NCBI GenBank assembly: GCA_030600625.1
Contig: JAUVLS010000073.1
Span: 1 to 6,772 of the forward strand
Length of the DNA stretch: 6,772 nt
DNA from: Bacteroidales bacterium
GTDB lineage: Bacteria > Bacteroidota > Bacteroidia > Bacteroidales > UBA12077
Direction of reading: 5' to 3'
In this document: positions 1-6,611 of the stretch, piece by piece
Layout: the number at the start of each line of letters is the position of its first letter
How positions within the stretch are numbered: position 1 is the stretch's first letter
The notes under the pieces: generated by a model
What the model was told of the DNA's origin: nothing
Databases searched by the model: none
Seen by the model: only the letters and a program-made list of their open reading frames with translations
Made by a program: the position numbers and the translations under genes

Positions 1-1860
1 TTCTTCTTTCTTACTCATTTTATAGAGTTCTATAATTGAATTTAACATTTGCTCAGTTTCTGAGGCACCTTCTCCTAATAAGAACCCAATTTTTTGAACC
101 ATTGTCAGGTTTTTATCAATAACATCAGTTACTCTTTTCAAAACTTCTTCCTTACGAACTTCCGGTGAATACATATCTCTGAAAACAGCTCCAACAATTT
201 TATTTTTTCGAATTATAAAAACAGAAAGGTTAAGCAGATTATCGTCAATGTGAATATCTCTATTTAAAATATTTTCTCCTGTAGAAAACACATGCGTAAA
301 TAAATTGTAAATATTGAATGGAAGTAATGTTTTAAGATCAGCACCAACCAAACCCGGAATTACTTCATCAATTGTTTTAGCTTCTTCGCCCAGCGTTTCA
401 ATAAAACTATTGTTCGAATGTACTATTTTTAGATTTTTATCGATGATAACGATTCCCGAAGGAAGTTTTTGAAGCATACCACTAATTGTATCTGAAGCTT
501 CTTTGGCAGTTTCTTTTTCCTTTTGAGCTACTTCTTCCGATTCTTGCAAGGCATTTTGTGTTTGTGCCAGTTTTTCGTTTGTCGATTTGAGTGCTTTAAT
601 ATAGTCATGTCTGTTTCGTAAAGAGAATGTTAAGCACATATCAATTTTTGCGAATCCTTTAGCAACAGCAATTGCAAAATCACGACAAGTATCGTAACCA
701 CAGGCATTACATCCAAGATCTGGGTTTTTATCTTCTTTGCCAATGGCTTTTAATATTTCATTAATTTTTTCCTCTGATGGTTTTTCAATTCTTTGGTCAT
801 CATTTTTAAATGTCCTTGAATAATCCATGTCCCAAAATTTATCAACTTCTTTTTGCCATTTGCCTTTATCAAATTTTTTAAGCCGTTTATTGACATAGTC
901 TGTAACCCTGGTTCGTCTATTGAATTTTTCGCCGTTTTTTGATGTGCCGGGTCCCATCAAACAACCATCACAATAATATAAATTGAAATGTTTTTTTATT
1001 GTTTCTATTTCTTTATGGAACTGTATTGTAGCATTAAGCATATTCATTTTCCCTTCGGCAGTAATAACATTACCACTTAAAAGATCTTCGTTAATTCCGG
1101 CGGCTTGCAATAAACCATTGGCAATTGGAAATAAAGAGCCTTTATATCCAATCGGAGAATCAAACTCAGAAAACTCAAGTTTACTTTCTTTTATATTAAA
1201 CTCATTAAACAGTTCGCGTAATTCCCTGAATGTTAAAACTGAATCTATTTTTCCATCACCTTCGAATAAATTTGCCTCGTCTTTACTATCAATACACGGA
1301 CCTATATAAATCACTTTAATGTTTTTACCATAAAGCTTACGAACTATTTTTGCTGTGGCAATCATTGGTGATACTAAGGGAGCAAGATTATCCAATAATT
1401 CCGGCTGGAACTTTTCGATATGAGAAACAACAACAGGGCAAGTTGTTGAGATATAATACTTCCCTTTAAAATCACGAAACAATTCAGCGTACTTAAGTGC
1501 AATAATATCAACACCAAACGAAACTTCGTTCACATAATCAAAACCTAGTTGTTTAATCATCTTAACAAATTTCCTGTAATCTGTTATATCATGAAATTCA
1601 CCCGAAATACTGGGAGCAACAATGGCAACTTTTTTTTCTTTAGATTTTAAGATTTCTTTGGTGTCGGATTTTGAATCGCGATAAATAATTGCATTCTCCG
1701 GACAAACAGAGGTGCAGCTTCCACATCCAATACATCTTTCCGGTATAATCCTGGCATAATCTCTGTTTACTTTGATTTCTATTGCATTTACCGGGCATAC
1801 CCTTACACACGAGTAACTTAAGTTACATTTATCTTTTAATATTTCAACAATCGGTTTCAT
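1..1860 (-). CDS. Sensor-like [FeFe]-hydrogenase-domain protein with ferredoxin, 4Fe-4S and PAS-like domains (C-terminus cut by window edge)
   Basis: The frame stays open from the ATG at 1860-1858 to position 1, giving 620 visible residues. Domains in order: a two-cluster ferredoxin region (residues 10-58; C12, C18, C22P, then C43, C46, C49, C53P); a hydrogenase large-subunit-like domain (about 77-320) with loops STTCPVVV (C141), GPCIDSKDE (C189) and CDGCLMGPG (C297, C300); a CNACGYDTC motif (C384, C387, C392, plus C409) of the FeS type found in RnfB-like proteins; a likely coiled coil (about 421-456); a PAS-like domain (about 458-560); and a helical tail. All four cysteines expected to hold the cubane are present. 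The catalytic proton-transfer cysteine is Thr140, and the third loop has CxxC in place of CxxxC. I therefore infer a redox or H2 sensor rather than an enzyme, like the PAS-containing HydS-type proteins near other hydrogenase operons. The ferredoxin position expected to be the second Cys is Ser15. There is no Shine-Dalgarno sequence. It lies 38 bp downstream of the small ferredoxin gene and is probably co-transcribed with it. The tail suggests that few residues are missing. Confidence 0.9.
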   Translation of the reverse strand, partial: MKPIVEILKDKCNLSYSCVRVCPVNAIEIKVNRDYARIIPERCIGCGSCTSVCPENAIIYRDSKSDTKEILKSKEKKVAIVAPSISGEFHDITDYRKFVKMIKQLGFDYVNEVSFGVDIIALKYAELFRDFKGKYYISTTCPVVVSHIEKFQPELLDNLAPLVSPMIATAKIVRKLYGKNIKVIYIGPCIDSKDEANLFEGDGKIDSVLTFRELRELFNEFNIKESKLEFSEFDSPIGYKGSLFPIANGLLQAAGINEDLLSGNVITAEGKMNMLNATIQFHKEIETIKKHFNLYYCDGCLMGPGTSKNGEKFNRRTRVTDYVNKRLKKFDKGKWQKEVDKFWDMDYSRTFKNDDQRIEKPSEEKINEILKAIGKEDKNPDLGCNACGYDTCRDFAIAVAKGFAKIDMCLTFSLRNRHDYIKALKSTNEKLAQTQNALQESEEVAQKEKETAKEASDTISGMLQKLPSGIVIIDKNLKIVHSNNSFIETLGEEAKTIDEVIPGLVGADLKTLLPFNIYNLFTHVFSTGENILNRDIHIDDNLLNLSVFIIRKNKIVGAVFRDMYSPEVRKEEVLKRVTDVIDKNLTMVQKIGFLLGEGASETEQMLNSIIELYKMSKKEE

Positions 1861-1898
1861 AAAATCAAATTGTTTTCAAAAATTAAGAAAAGCCGGAT

Positions 1899-2144
1899 TT
1901 AGTCTTTTCCAAAAAGGTTTTCCAATAAATAAATTACATTTTCAGGAGAAACATTCTGGTATTCTTTTCCGTCTACTGTTATGATCGGTCCATTCTCACA
2001 GTTTTCATAGCAATGATTTCCATGGAAAAATACTTTGTCTTCCAGTTGATGTGCTTTAATGTAATCTTTTATTAGTTGAACCGATTGCTTGTTTCCCCTT
2101 GAAAAGCAAGAGCTACCCAGACATATAACTATTTCCTTTTTCAT
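1899..2144 (-). CDS. Small stand-alone thioredoxin-like [2Fe-2S] ferredoxin
   Basis: This 81-residue protein has the cysteine pattern of the thioredoxin-fold [2Fe-2S] family: C8-x4-C13 near the first strand and C45-x3-C49 before the GPIITVDG segment. The same fold forms NuoE/HydC C-terminal domains and the N-terminal domain of HydB subunits, but here it is a free-standing soluble protein with no signal peptide. The ending (YQNVSPENVIYLLENLF) matches the strand-helix end of that fold. It is the first gene of the minus-strand pair, followed after 38 bp by the sensor-like hydrogenase-domain gene, and is divergent from hydCBA. Such small ferredoxins commonly accompany hydrogenase-like sensor genes. 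I infer that it passes electrons between the hydrogenase and the sensor, or acts as a partner of the sensor. The start is an ATG with only an A/T-rich leader and no Shine-Dalgarno, and it ends with TAA. The family is confident; the role is inferred. Confidence 0.9.
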   Translation of the reverse strand: MKKEIVICLGSSCFSRGNKQSVQLIKDYIKAHQLEDKVFFHGNHCYENCENGPIITVDGKEYQNVSPENVIYLLENLFGKD

Positions 2145-2354
2145 TTATAAAGAGTAAAAACTTTAAGCTTTTATTAGGTATTAAAATTGTCTTTAAACTT
2201 ATTGCAAGATAACTAATTTAATTGATTCTGCTGTAATCGCTGTTTATATGTTATACAATATATTAGTAGCTTGGTAGTGTTTATTCTATACTTATAAAGA
2301 CGTAATTAGCATTTAATCAGCAAGTTGGAATGCAGGTCTTGGGATTTTAAATTA

Positions 2355-2372
2355 GTGTTAATAAAATAACAA
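2355..2372. promoter_or_regulatory. Rex-like operator, site 1
   Basis: The 18-mer GTGTTAATAAAATAACAA matches the general Rex consensus TTGTTAANNNNTTAACAA at 12 of the 14 defined positions (mismatches at the first and twelfth). Its core TGTTA-N6-TAACA is a perfect inverted repeat. Rex is an NADH/NAD+-sensing repressor that in many bacteria controls fermentation and hydrogenase genes, so a site upstream of an NAD-linked hydrogenase makes functional sense. AT-rich DNA makes chance palindromes more likely. No rex gene is in the window, so the assignment rests on motif and context. Confidence 0.55.
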
Positions 2373-2389
2373 TGTTTAATAAATAACAA
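2372..2389. promoter_or_regulatory. Rex-like operator, site 2, overlapping the -33 region
   Basis: ATGTTTAATAAATAACAA matches TTGTTAANNNNTTAACAA at 11 of 14 defined positions. It shares one base with site 1, so the two 18-mers are tandem and abutting. The site covers the putative -33 element (2375-2378) and ends 8 bases before the -7 box, where a bound repressor would block RNA polymerase. The right half, TAACAA, is intact, and the left half is weaker than in site 1. Confidence 0.45.
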
Positions 2390-2405
2390 TATATTCGTAT
2401 ATTTG
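2375..2405 (+). promoter_or_regulatory. Bacteroidota-type promoter of hydCBA
   Basis: TATATTTG at 2398-2405 is a perfect TAnnTTTG -7 box as used by the primary sigma factor of Bacteroidota. TTTA at 2375-2378, 19 bases upstream, is a one-mismatch version of the TTTG -33 box. Transcription would start around 2411-2413, giving a leader of about 30 nt before the hydC ATG at 2443. The leader has no Shine-Dalgarno sequence, which is normal in this phylum. Confidence 0.7.
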
Positions 2406-2442
2406 TAAAATACAGCATTCTGCAAATTTAATATTTTGGTTT

Positions 2443-2904
2443 ATGCCAGATTTAGAAGAAATACTCGAGAAGTATCCATTTGTACAAAGAGATAACCTGA
2501 TCCCAATCTTACAGGATATACAAGATGAGTGTGGGTACTTATCGGAAGAAGCTATTGTAAAAGTAGGAAAATATCTTAACCTGCCTACAGTTGAAATATA
2601 CGGTCTGGCTACATTTTATCATCATTTTCGATTTATTGCCAAAGGAAAATATCATATTAAAATATGCAATGGCACTTCTTGCCATGTCAATTCAAATATT
2701 TTAATAATTAACGAACTTGAAAAAAAACTGGGAATTAAAGATGAAGAGATAACGAAAGATGGCTTATTTAGTTTAGAGGAAACGACTTGTATGGCGGCAT
2801 GTGGTGAAGGCCCTGTAATGGCTGTAAACGATAAATATTTTACTCATTTGACCATTGAAAAAGTTGCTGAAATTATTGATTTTTATAAAAGTATGGAAGA
2901 ATAA
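2443..2904 (+). CDS. hydC: NuoE-like [2Fe-2S] subunit of trimeric [FeFe] hydrogenase (HydC)
   Basis: This 153-residue protein, of usual length for NuoE/HydC, has an N-terminal helical part (about 1-65, with the family segments DECGYLSEEAI and EIYGLATFYHHF) and a thioredoxin-fold [2Fe-2S] domain with C75-x4-C80 (ICNGTSCHVN) and C116-x3-C120 (TTCMAACGEGPVM). All four ligands are present. In related complexes this small soluble subunit sits against the FMN subunit and carries one [2Fe-2S] cluster close to the flavin. It is the first gene of the operon: the promoter box ends 37 bp upstream, and hydB starts 3 bp after its TAA. The ATG at 2443 is supported by the alignment of the N-terminus with the family. 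It could be named nuoE, but linkage to hydA favours hydC. Confidence 0.94.
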   Translation: MPDLEEILEKYPFVQRDNLIPILQDIQDECGYLSEEAIVKVGKYLNLPTVEIYGLATFYHHFRFIAKGKYHIKICNGTSCHVNSNILIINELEKKLGIKDEEITKDGLFSLEETTCMAACGEGPVMAVNDKYFTHLTIEKVAEIIDFYKSMEE

Positions 2905-2907
2905 AAT

Positions 2908-4857
2908 ATGTCAGAAAAAACCAACTTTAAATATAAAGATTTCTTAATTGAAAATATTCTAAAACTCAAATCTGATAAATCAGAAGAAGAAGTTGTTGCA
3001 CAACTAAATTTAATACAACGCAAAAAGATTGATAAACCAGTAATAGCAGTTAGTATAAATTCTTCTTCGATTATATTGGGGGCACAGAAACTAAAAACAG
3101 ACATAGAAGAATACCTGGTTGATAGGAATATTGATGCTGAGATTATTCCTGTTGGGAGTTTGGGCTTAAGTTCTTTAGAGCCTGTTATCTCGGTTCAATT
3201 ACCTGGAAAAACATGTTTGTTTTATAAAAAAGTATTATCTGAAAATGTAATTTCAATCCTTGATGGTTCTTTCAATAATTTTATTCAGGAAGAAAATATT
3301 CTGGGGCAATTAAAGAACGATATACAAGATACGTGGGAACAGGTACCTTTTTTAGATGAACTGGCTTATTTCCGAAATCAACAAAGATTAATTTTAAAAA
3401 ACTGTGGATTTATCAATCCTGAATCAATAGAAGAATATATAGCTTCAGGTGGGTATCAGTCGTTTTATAAAGTAATTAGTAAAAATACACCGGAAGAAGT
3501 TTGCGATATTATTGAAAAGAGTATGCTTCGCGGACGTGGAGGCGAAGGTTACTTAACAGGGAAGAAATGGAAAATAGCTTATGAAACACCCGGTGATCAG
3601 AAATATTTAATCTGCAATGCAGGTGAAAGCGATCCGGGGGCATTTATGGAACGACTACTTATTGAAAGTGATCCACATAAGGTAGTTGAGGGAATTGCGA
3701 TTTCGGCCTATGCAATAGGAGCACAGAAAGCTTTTATATATATCGAATCCGAATACAAGCTTGCCATTGAACGAGTTAAAAATGCAATTACTCAAGCCAG
3801 AGAATTTGGATTGTTAGGACATGACATTTTAGAAAGTGGCTATAACTTAGAAATTATCATTAAAAAAGGAGCCGGTGCTTATGTTTGTGGTGAAGAAACG
3901 GCATTGATAAGTAGCCTGGAGGGGAAACGTGGTAAACCACATTCAAAACCTCCATATCCTGCTACAAAAGGATTATATAATCAGCCTACGGTAGTTAATA
4001 ATGTTGAGACACTGGTTAATGTACCGATAATTATTGAGAAAGGTATAGAGTGGTATAAGTCAGTGGGAACAAAGGATAGTAAAGGAACGAAAGTTTTTTC
4101 TATTTCGGGGAAAGTAGAATACACTGGTTTAGTAGAGATTGAAATGGGAACAAAACTTCGCGATGTGATTTTTCGTGTAGCCGGTGGAATAAAAAACGGA
4201 AAAAGATTTAAAGCTGTTCATATTGGCGGACCATCGGGTGGAAGCTTAACCGAAAAACATTTGGATACCTTAATTGATTATGAATCTATAATGTTAACAG
4301 GAGTGTCTCTTGGTTCTTCAGGAATGGTTGTACTTGATGAGGATAATTGTATAATTGATATGGTTAAATATTTCATGAACTTTATGCAGAAGGAAAGTTG
4401 TGGAATTTGCATTCCTTGTCGTGAGGGAACCAAAAGAATGTATGAAATTCTTGATAATATTAGCAAAAGACCAAAAGATGAAAATGGCCATACTACGCTG
4501 CAACGCTTTAAAGGTGTTATGCAGCTTGAAAGTTTAGCTGAAGTATTAAAAGATACTTCCATGTGTGGATTAGGAAAAAAAGCATCAAATCCGGTATTGA
4601 GCACTCTTAAATGGTTTAGAGAAGAATACGAAGAACATATTTTTGAACGCAACTGTGAGGCTGGTGTTTGTCAGGAATTAAGAACTTTTGAAATTGATGT
4701 TGATGCTTGTACCGGTTGTACATTATGTGCAAAGAAATGCCCGACAGGCGCTATATTCGGCACAGCTAAGAATGCTCATTTTATTGTTCAGGATAAATGT
4801 ATTGGTTGTGGAATTTGTTTCGAAACGTGTAAGTTTTCGGCAATCATAAGTAAATAA
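2908..4857 (+). CDS. hydB: NuoF-like FMN/NAD(H)-binding subunit of trimeric [FeFe] hydrogenase (HydB)
   Basis: This 649-residue protein has the HydB domain order. It starts with a thioredoxin-like N-terminal domain (about 42-125) whose four expected [2Fe-2S] cysteines are all Ser (S49, S54, S84, S88). Next is the FMN/NAD domain, with RGRGGEGYLTGKKW (208-221), CNAGESDPGAF (236-246), AYVCGEETAL (324-333) and TVVNNVETL (361-369). An SLBB-like segment follows (about 395-445). The N3-type 4Fe-4S ligands are C498, C501, C504 and C553. After CEAGVC (C583, C588) comes a C-terminal two-cluster ferredoxin (C601, C604, C607, C611P; C631, C634, C637, C641). The protein should oxidise or reduce NAD(H) through FMN and pass electrons to HydA. 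In bifurcating relatives the flavin region is where electrons split between NAD and ferredoxin. E213, Y215 and G239 depart from the usual FMN-site motifs. The gene lies 3 bp after hydC and 20 bp before hydA. Confidence 0.94.
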   Translation: MSEKTNFKYKDFLIENILKLKSDKSEEEVVAQLNLIQRKKIDKPVIAVSINSSSIILGAQKLKTDIEEYLVDRNIDAEIIPVGSLGLSSLEPVISVQLPGKTCLFYKKVLSENVISILDGSFNNFIQEENILGQLKNDIQDTWEQVPFLDELAYFRNQQRLILKNCGFINPESIEEYIASGGYQSFYKVISKNTPEEVCDIIEKSMLRGRGGEGYLTGKKWKIAYETPGDQKYLICNAGESDPGAFMERLLIESDPHKVVEGIAISAYAIGAQKAFIYIESEYKLAIERVKNAITQAREFGLLGHDILESGYNLEIIIKKGAGAYVCGEETALISSLEGKRGKPHSKPPYPATKGLYNQPTVVNNVETLVNVPIIIEKGIEWYKSVGTKDSKGTKVFSISGKVEYTGLVEIEMGTKLRDVIFRVAGGIKNGKRFKAVHIGGPSGGSLTEKHLDTLIDYESIMLTGVSLGSSGMVVLDEDNCIIDMVKYFMNFMQKESCGICIPCREGTKRMYEILDNISKRPKDENGHTTLQRFKGVMQLESLAEVLKDTSMCGLGKKASNPVLSTLKWFREEYEEHIFERNCEAGVCQELRTFEIDVDACTGCTLCAKKCPTGAIFGTAKNAHFIVQDKCIGCGICFETCKFSAIISK

Positions 4858-4877
4858 GTATTTTATAAACTATCATT

Positions 4878-6605
4878 ATGCTTATTGATATAGAGGTTAA
4901 TAATAAAAAGATACAGGCTAAAAAAGGAGAAACCATTCTCGAAACTCTTAATAGGAATGGTATAAAAGTCCCTACTTTATGTCGAATGGAGGGTTTTACA
5001 CCGACCGGGGCATGTCGAATGTGTGTGGTTGAGGCTGAAGGTAAATCAGGATTAATTCCTTCTTGTTCGTACCAGATTGAAGAACCGATTAAAATCAGAA
5101 CACATTCTCCAAGGGTAATTCAAGCCAGAAAAATGCTTGTTGAATTATTGCTTTCTAATCACCCTGATGATTGTTTATATTGTGCAAGTAACGGTAATTG
5201 TCAATTACAGGATTTAGCTGTTGAATTGAATATAAGGGAAAGAAGAATATCAGGAGAAAAAACTAAAGCCAATTTGGATCAATCAAGTCCGGGTATTGTT
5301 CGGGATTCTGCAAAGTGCATACTTTGTGGGCGTTGCGTAAGAGTTTGTGAAGAAGTTATGGACATATCTACTTTCGACTTTTATAAACGTGGCAACAAAA
5401 CAGCAATTGTTACCAGTATGAACAAGGACCTTAATTTTTCGAATTGTATAAACTGTGGTCAATGTCTGTTGGTTTGTCCAACAGGAGCATTATACGAAAA
5501 AACAAATTTGGATATTGTTCAACAGATGTTGAGTAATACAGATGTAACTGTTATTGTTCAATATTCACCGAGCATTTCTGTTTCAATAGCTGATGAATTA
5601 GGATTACGTTCAGGAAAGGATATCAATGGTGTTTTAAATGCTGTTTTAAGAAGAATCGGGTTTAATAAAGTTTTTGATACATCTTTTGCAGCTGATGTAG
5701 CAATTTTTGAACAATCAGCAGAGCTTGCAGACAGAATTAAAAATGACGAAAATTTACCTATGATGAGTAGTTGTTGTCCGGGTTGGATTAAGCATATGGA
5801 ACAGTCTCATCCGGATATGATTGATAATGTTTCTACAACCAAATCACCACAGCAAATATTGGGAACTTTAATAAAAAGTTATTTTGCACAAAGAGAAAAT
5901 ATATCGCCGGAAAAAATATTTTCAATTTCTATAATGCCTTGTACTGCTAAAAAGTTTGAGGCTCAACGTGAAGAAATGACACACAAAGGTATTTCAGATA
6001 TAGATGTGGTTTTAACAACACGTGAATTGCTTAAACTTATTAAACTTTATGGTGTCGATGCACAGTCATTAGATGAAGAAATGCCTGATATTCCTTTTAA
6101 TACCCGAAGTTCAGCAGGGAAAATGGTTTCGGTTACGGGTGGAGTTGCTGAAGGTGTAGCACGAACTTTAAGCTATCATCTTACCGGAGAGGAATTATCA
6201 AATATAAAAATCACTAAATTAAGAGGATTTAAAGATAGAAAAGAAGTATCTGTAAAAATTGGAAAACAAAAAATTGGAATTGCGGTCGTAAGTGGAATAA
6301 AATCAGCTAATAAGCTTATAACCGAAATCAGGGAAGGAAAAAGAAGTGATATTCATTTTATTGAAATAATGGCCTGCCCCGGAGGATGCATTAATGGTGG
6401 CGGGCAAGCTTTTAATAATGATGAGAAAACATTAAAGACCAGATCAAAAACTATTTATGATTTAGATGATAAAGAAGCGATTAATGTTGCTCACAAGAAC
6501 TCAAATCTTATTAGTTTATATAATGAATTTTTGGGCGAACAATTAAGTGAGAAGTGTATTAAGTTGCTTCATACCAAATATAGTAAACGTGATGTATTGC
6601 TTTAA
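4878..6605 (+). CDS. hydA: [FeFe] hydrogenase catalytic subunit (HydA)
   Basis: This 575-residue protein is close in length and layout to clostridial CpI. Clusters in order: a plant-type [2Fe-2S] domain (C35, C46, C49, C63); a His-ligated 4Fe-4S (H95, C99, C102, C108); two ferredoxin clusters (C147, C150, C153, C157; C190, C193, C196, C200P); and the H-domain with L1 SSCCPGW (C299, C300), L2 MPCTAKKFE (C355, K358) and L3 EIMACPGGCINGGGQ (C500, C504). The C-terminus (about 525-575) is the small-subunit-like segment. It reversibly forms H2 in the cytoplasm with electrons from HydB and HydC. H-cluster ligands are complete, so it should be able to carry an active site, but maturases HydEFG are not in the window. 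Of the proton path, C299, E282, S319 and R286 align with CpI, whereas position 279 is Gln instead of Glu. L3 ends GGGQA rather than the usual GGGQP. No Shine-Dalgarno sequence precedes the ATG. Confidence 0.96.
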   Translation: MLIDIEVNNKKIQAKKGETILETLNRNGIKVPTLCRMEGFTPTGACRMCVVEAEGKSGLIPSCSYQIEEPIKIRTHSPRVIQARKMLVELLLSNHPDDCLYCASNGNCQLQDLAVELNIRERRISGEKTKANLDQSSPGIVRDSAKCILCGRCVRVCEEVMDISTFDFYKRGNKTAIVTSMNKDLNFSNCINCGQCLLVCPTGALYEKTNLDIVQQMLSNTDVTVIVQYSPSISVSIADELGLRSGKDINGVLNAVLRRIGFNKVFDTSFAADVAIFEQSAELADRIKNDENLPMMSSCCPGWIKHMEQSHPDMIDNVSTTKSPQQILGTLIKSYFAQRENISPEKIFSISIMPCTAKKFEAQREEMTHKGISDIDVVLTTRELLKLIKLYGVDAQSLDEEMPDIPFNTRSSAGKMVSVTGGVAEGVARTLSYHLTGEELSNIKITKLRGFKDRKEVSVKIGKQKIGIAVVSGIKSANKLITEIREGKRSDIHFIEIMACPGGCINGGGQAFNNDEKTLKTRSKTIYDLDDKEAINVAHKNSNLISLYNEFLGEQLSEKCIKLLHTKYSKRDVLL

Positions 6606-6611
6606 TTTAAC

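Larger units (their letters stand above)
2145..2442. other. Divergent intergenic control region
   Basis: These 298 bp separate the minus-strand ferredoxin/sensor pair from the plus-strand hydrogenase operon. The right-hand third (about 2355-2442) holds the plus-strand promoter and the Rex-like operators listed separately. The left part (2145-2350) is AT-rich, and I see no convincing small gene, structured RNA or strong terminator in it. A weak GCATT/AATGC inverted repeat (2309-2313 and 2329-2333) is too short to call. The minus-strand genes must start somewhere in here, but no perfect TAnnTTTG box lies close upstream of 2144. Confidence 0.7.

Noticed and set aside
983..1309. Plus-strand open frame of 108 codons
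   Set aside because: It lies antisense to the hydrogenase-like domain of the minus-strand sensor-like gene, and its translation is low-complexity and matches no family I know. It is a shadow frame.
2194..2201. TAAGTTTA on the minus strand as a closer -7 box for the ferredoxin gene
   Set aside because: It has one mismatch at an important position and no -33 element 19-21 bases upstream, so it is not strong enough to call.
2242..2259. A third Rex-like palindrome in the left part of the intergenic region
   Set aside because: Only about 9 of 14 consensus positions match, which is expected by chance in such AT-rich sequence.
2309..2333. GCATT/AATGC inverted repeat as a possible hairpin
   Set aside because: The stem is 5 bp with a 15-nt loop and no T-run, too weak for a terminator or riboswitch.
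2423..2430. TAAATTTG on the minus strand, a perfect TAnnTTTG match that could be the promoter of the ferredoxin/sensor pair
   Set aside because: It has no -33 partner at the right distance and would give a leader of about 270 nt. It also lies inside the hydC leader, so a chance match in AT-rich DNA is likely.
2883..3104. Minus-strand open frame antisense to the start of hydB
   Set aside because: It overlaps the well-supported hydC/hydB junction, has no recognisable domain and has no promoter.
4278..4652. Minus-strand open frames antisense to the N3-cluster region of hydB
   Set aside because: The plus strand here codes for conserved cluster-binding motifs of HydB, so the antisense frames are by-products.
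6606..6611. Possible operon end after hydA
   Set aside because: There are only 6 bases before the next ATG and no hairpin or T-run, so the next gene is most likely in the same transcript.
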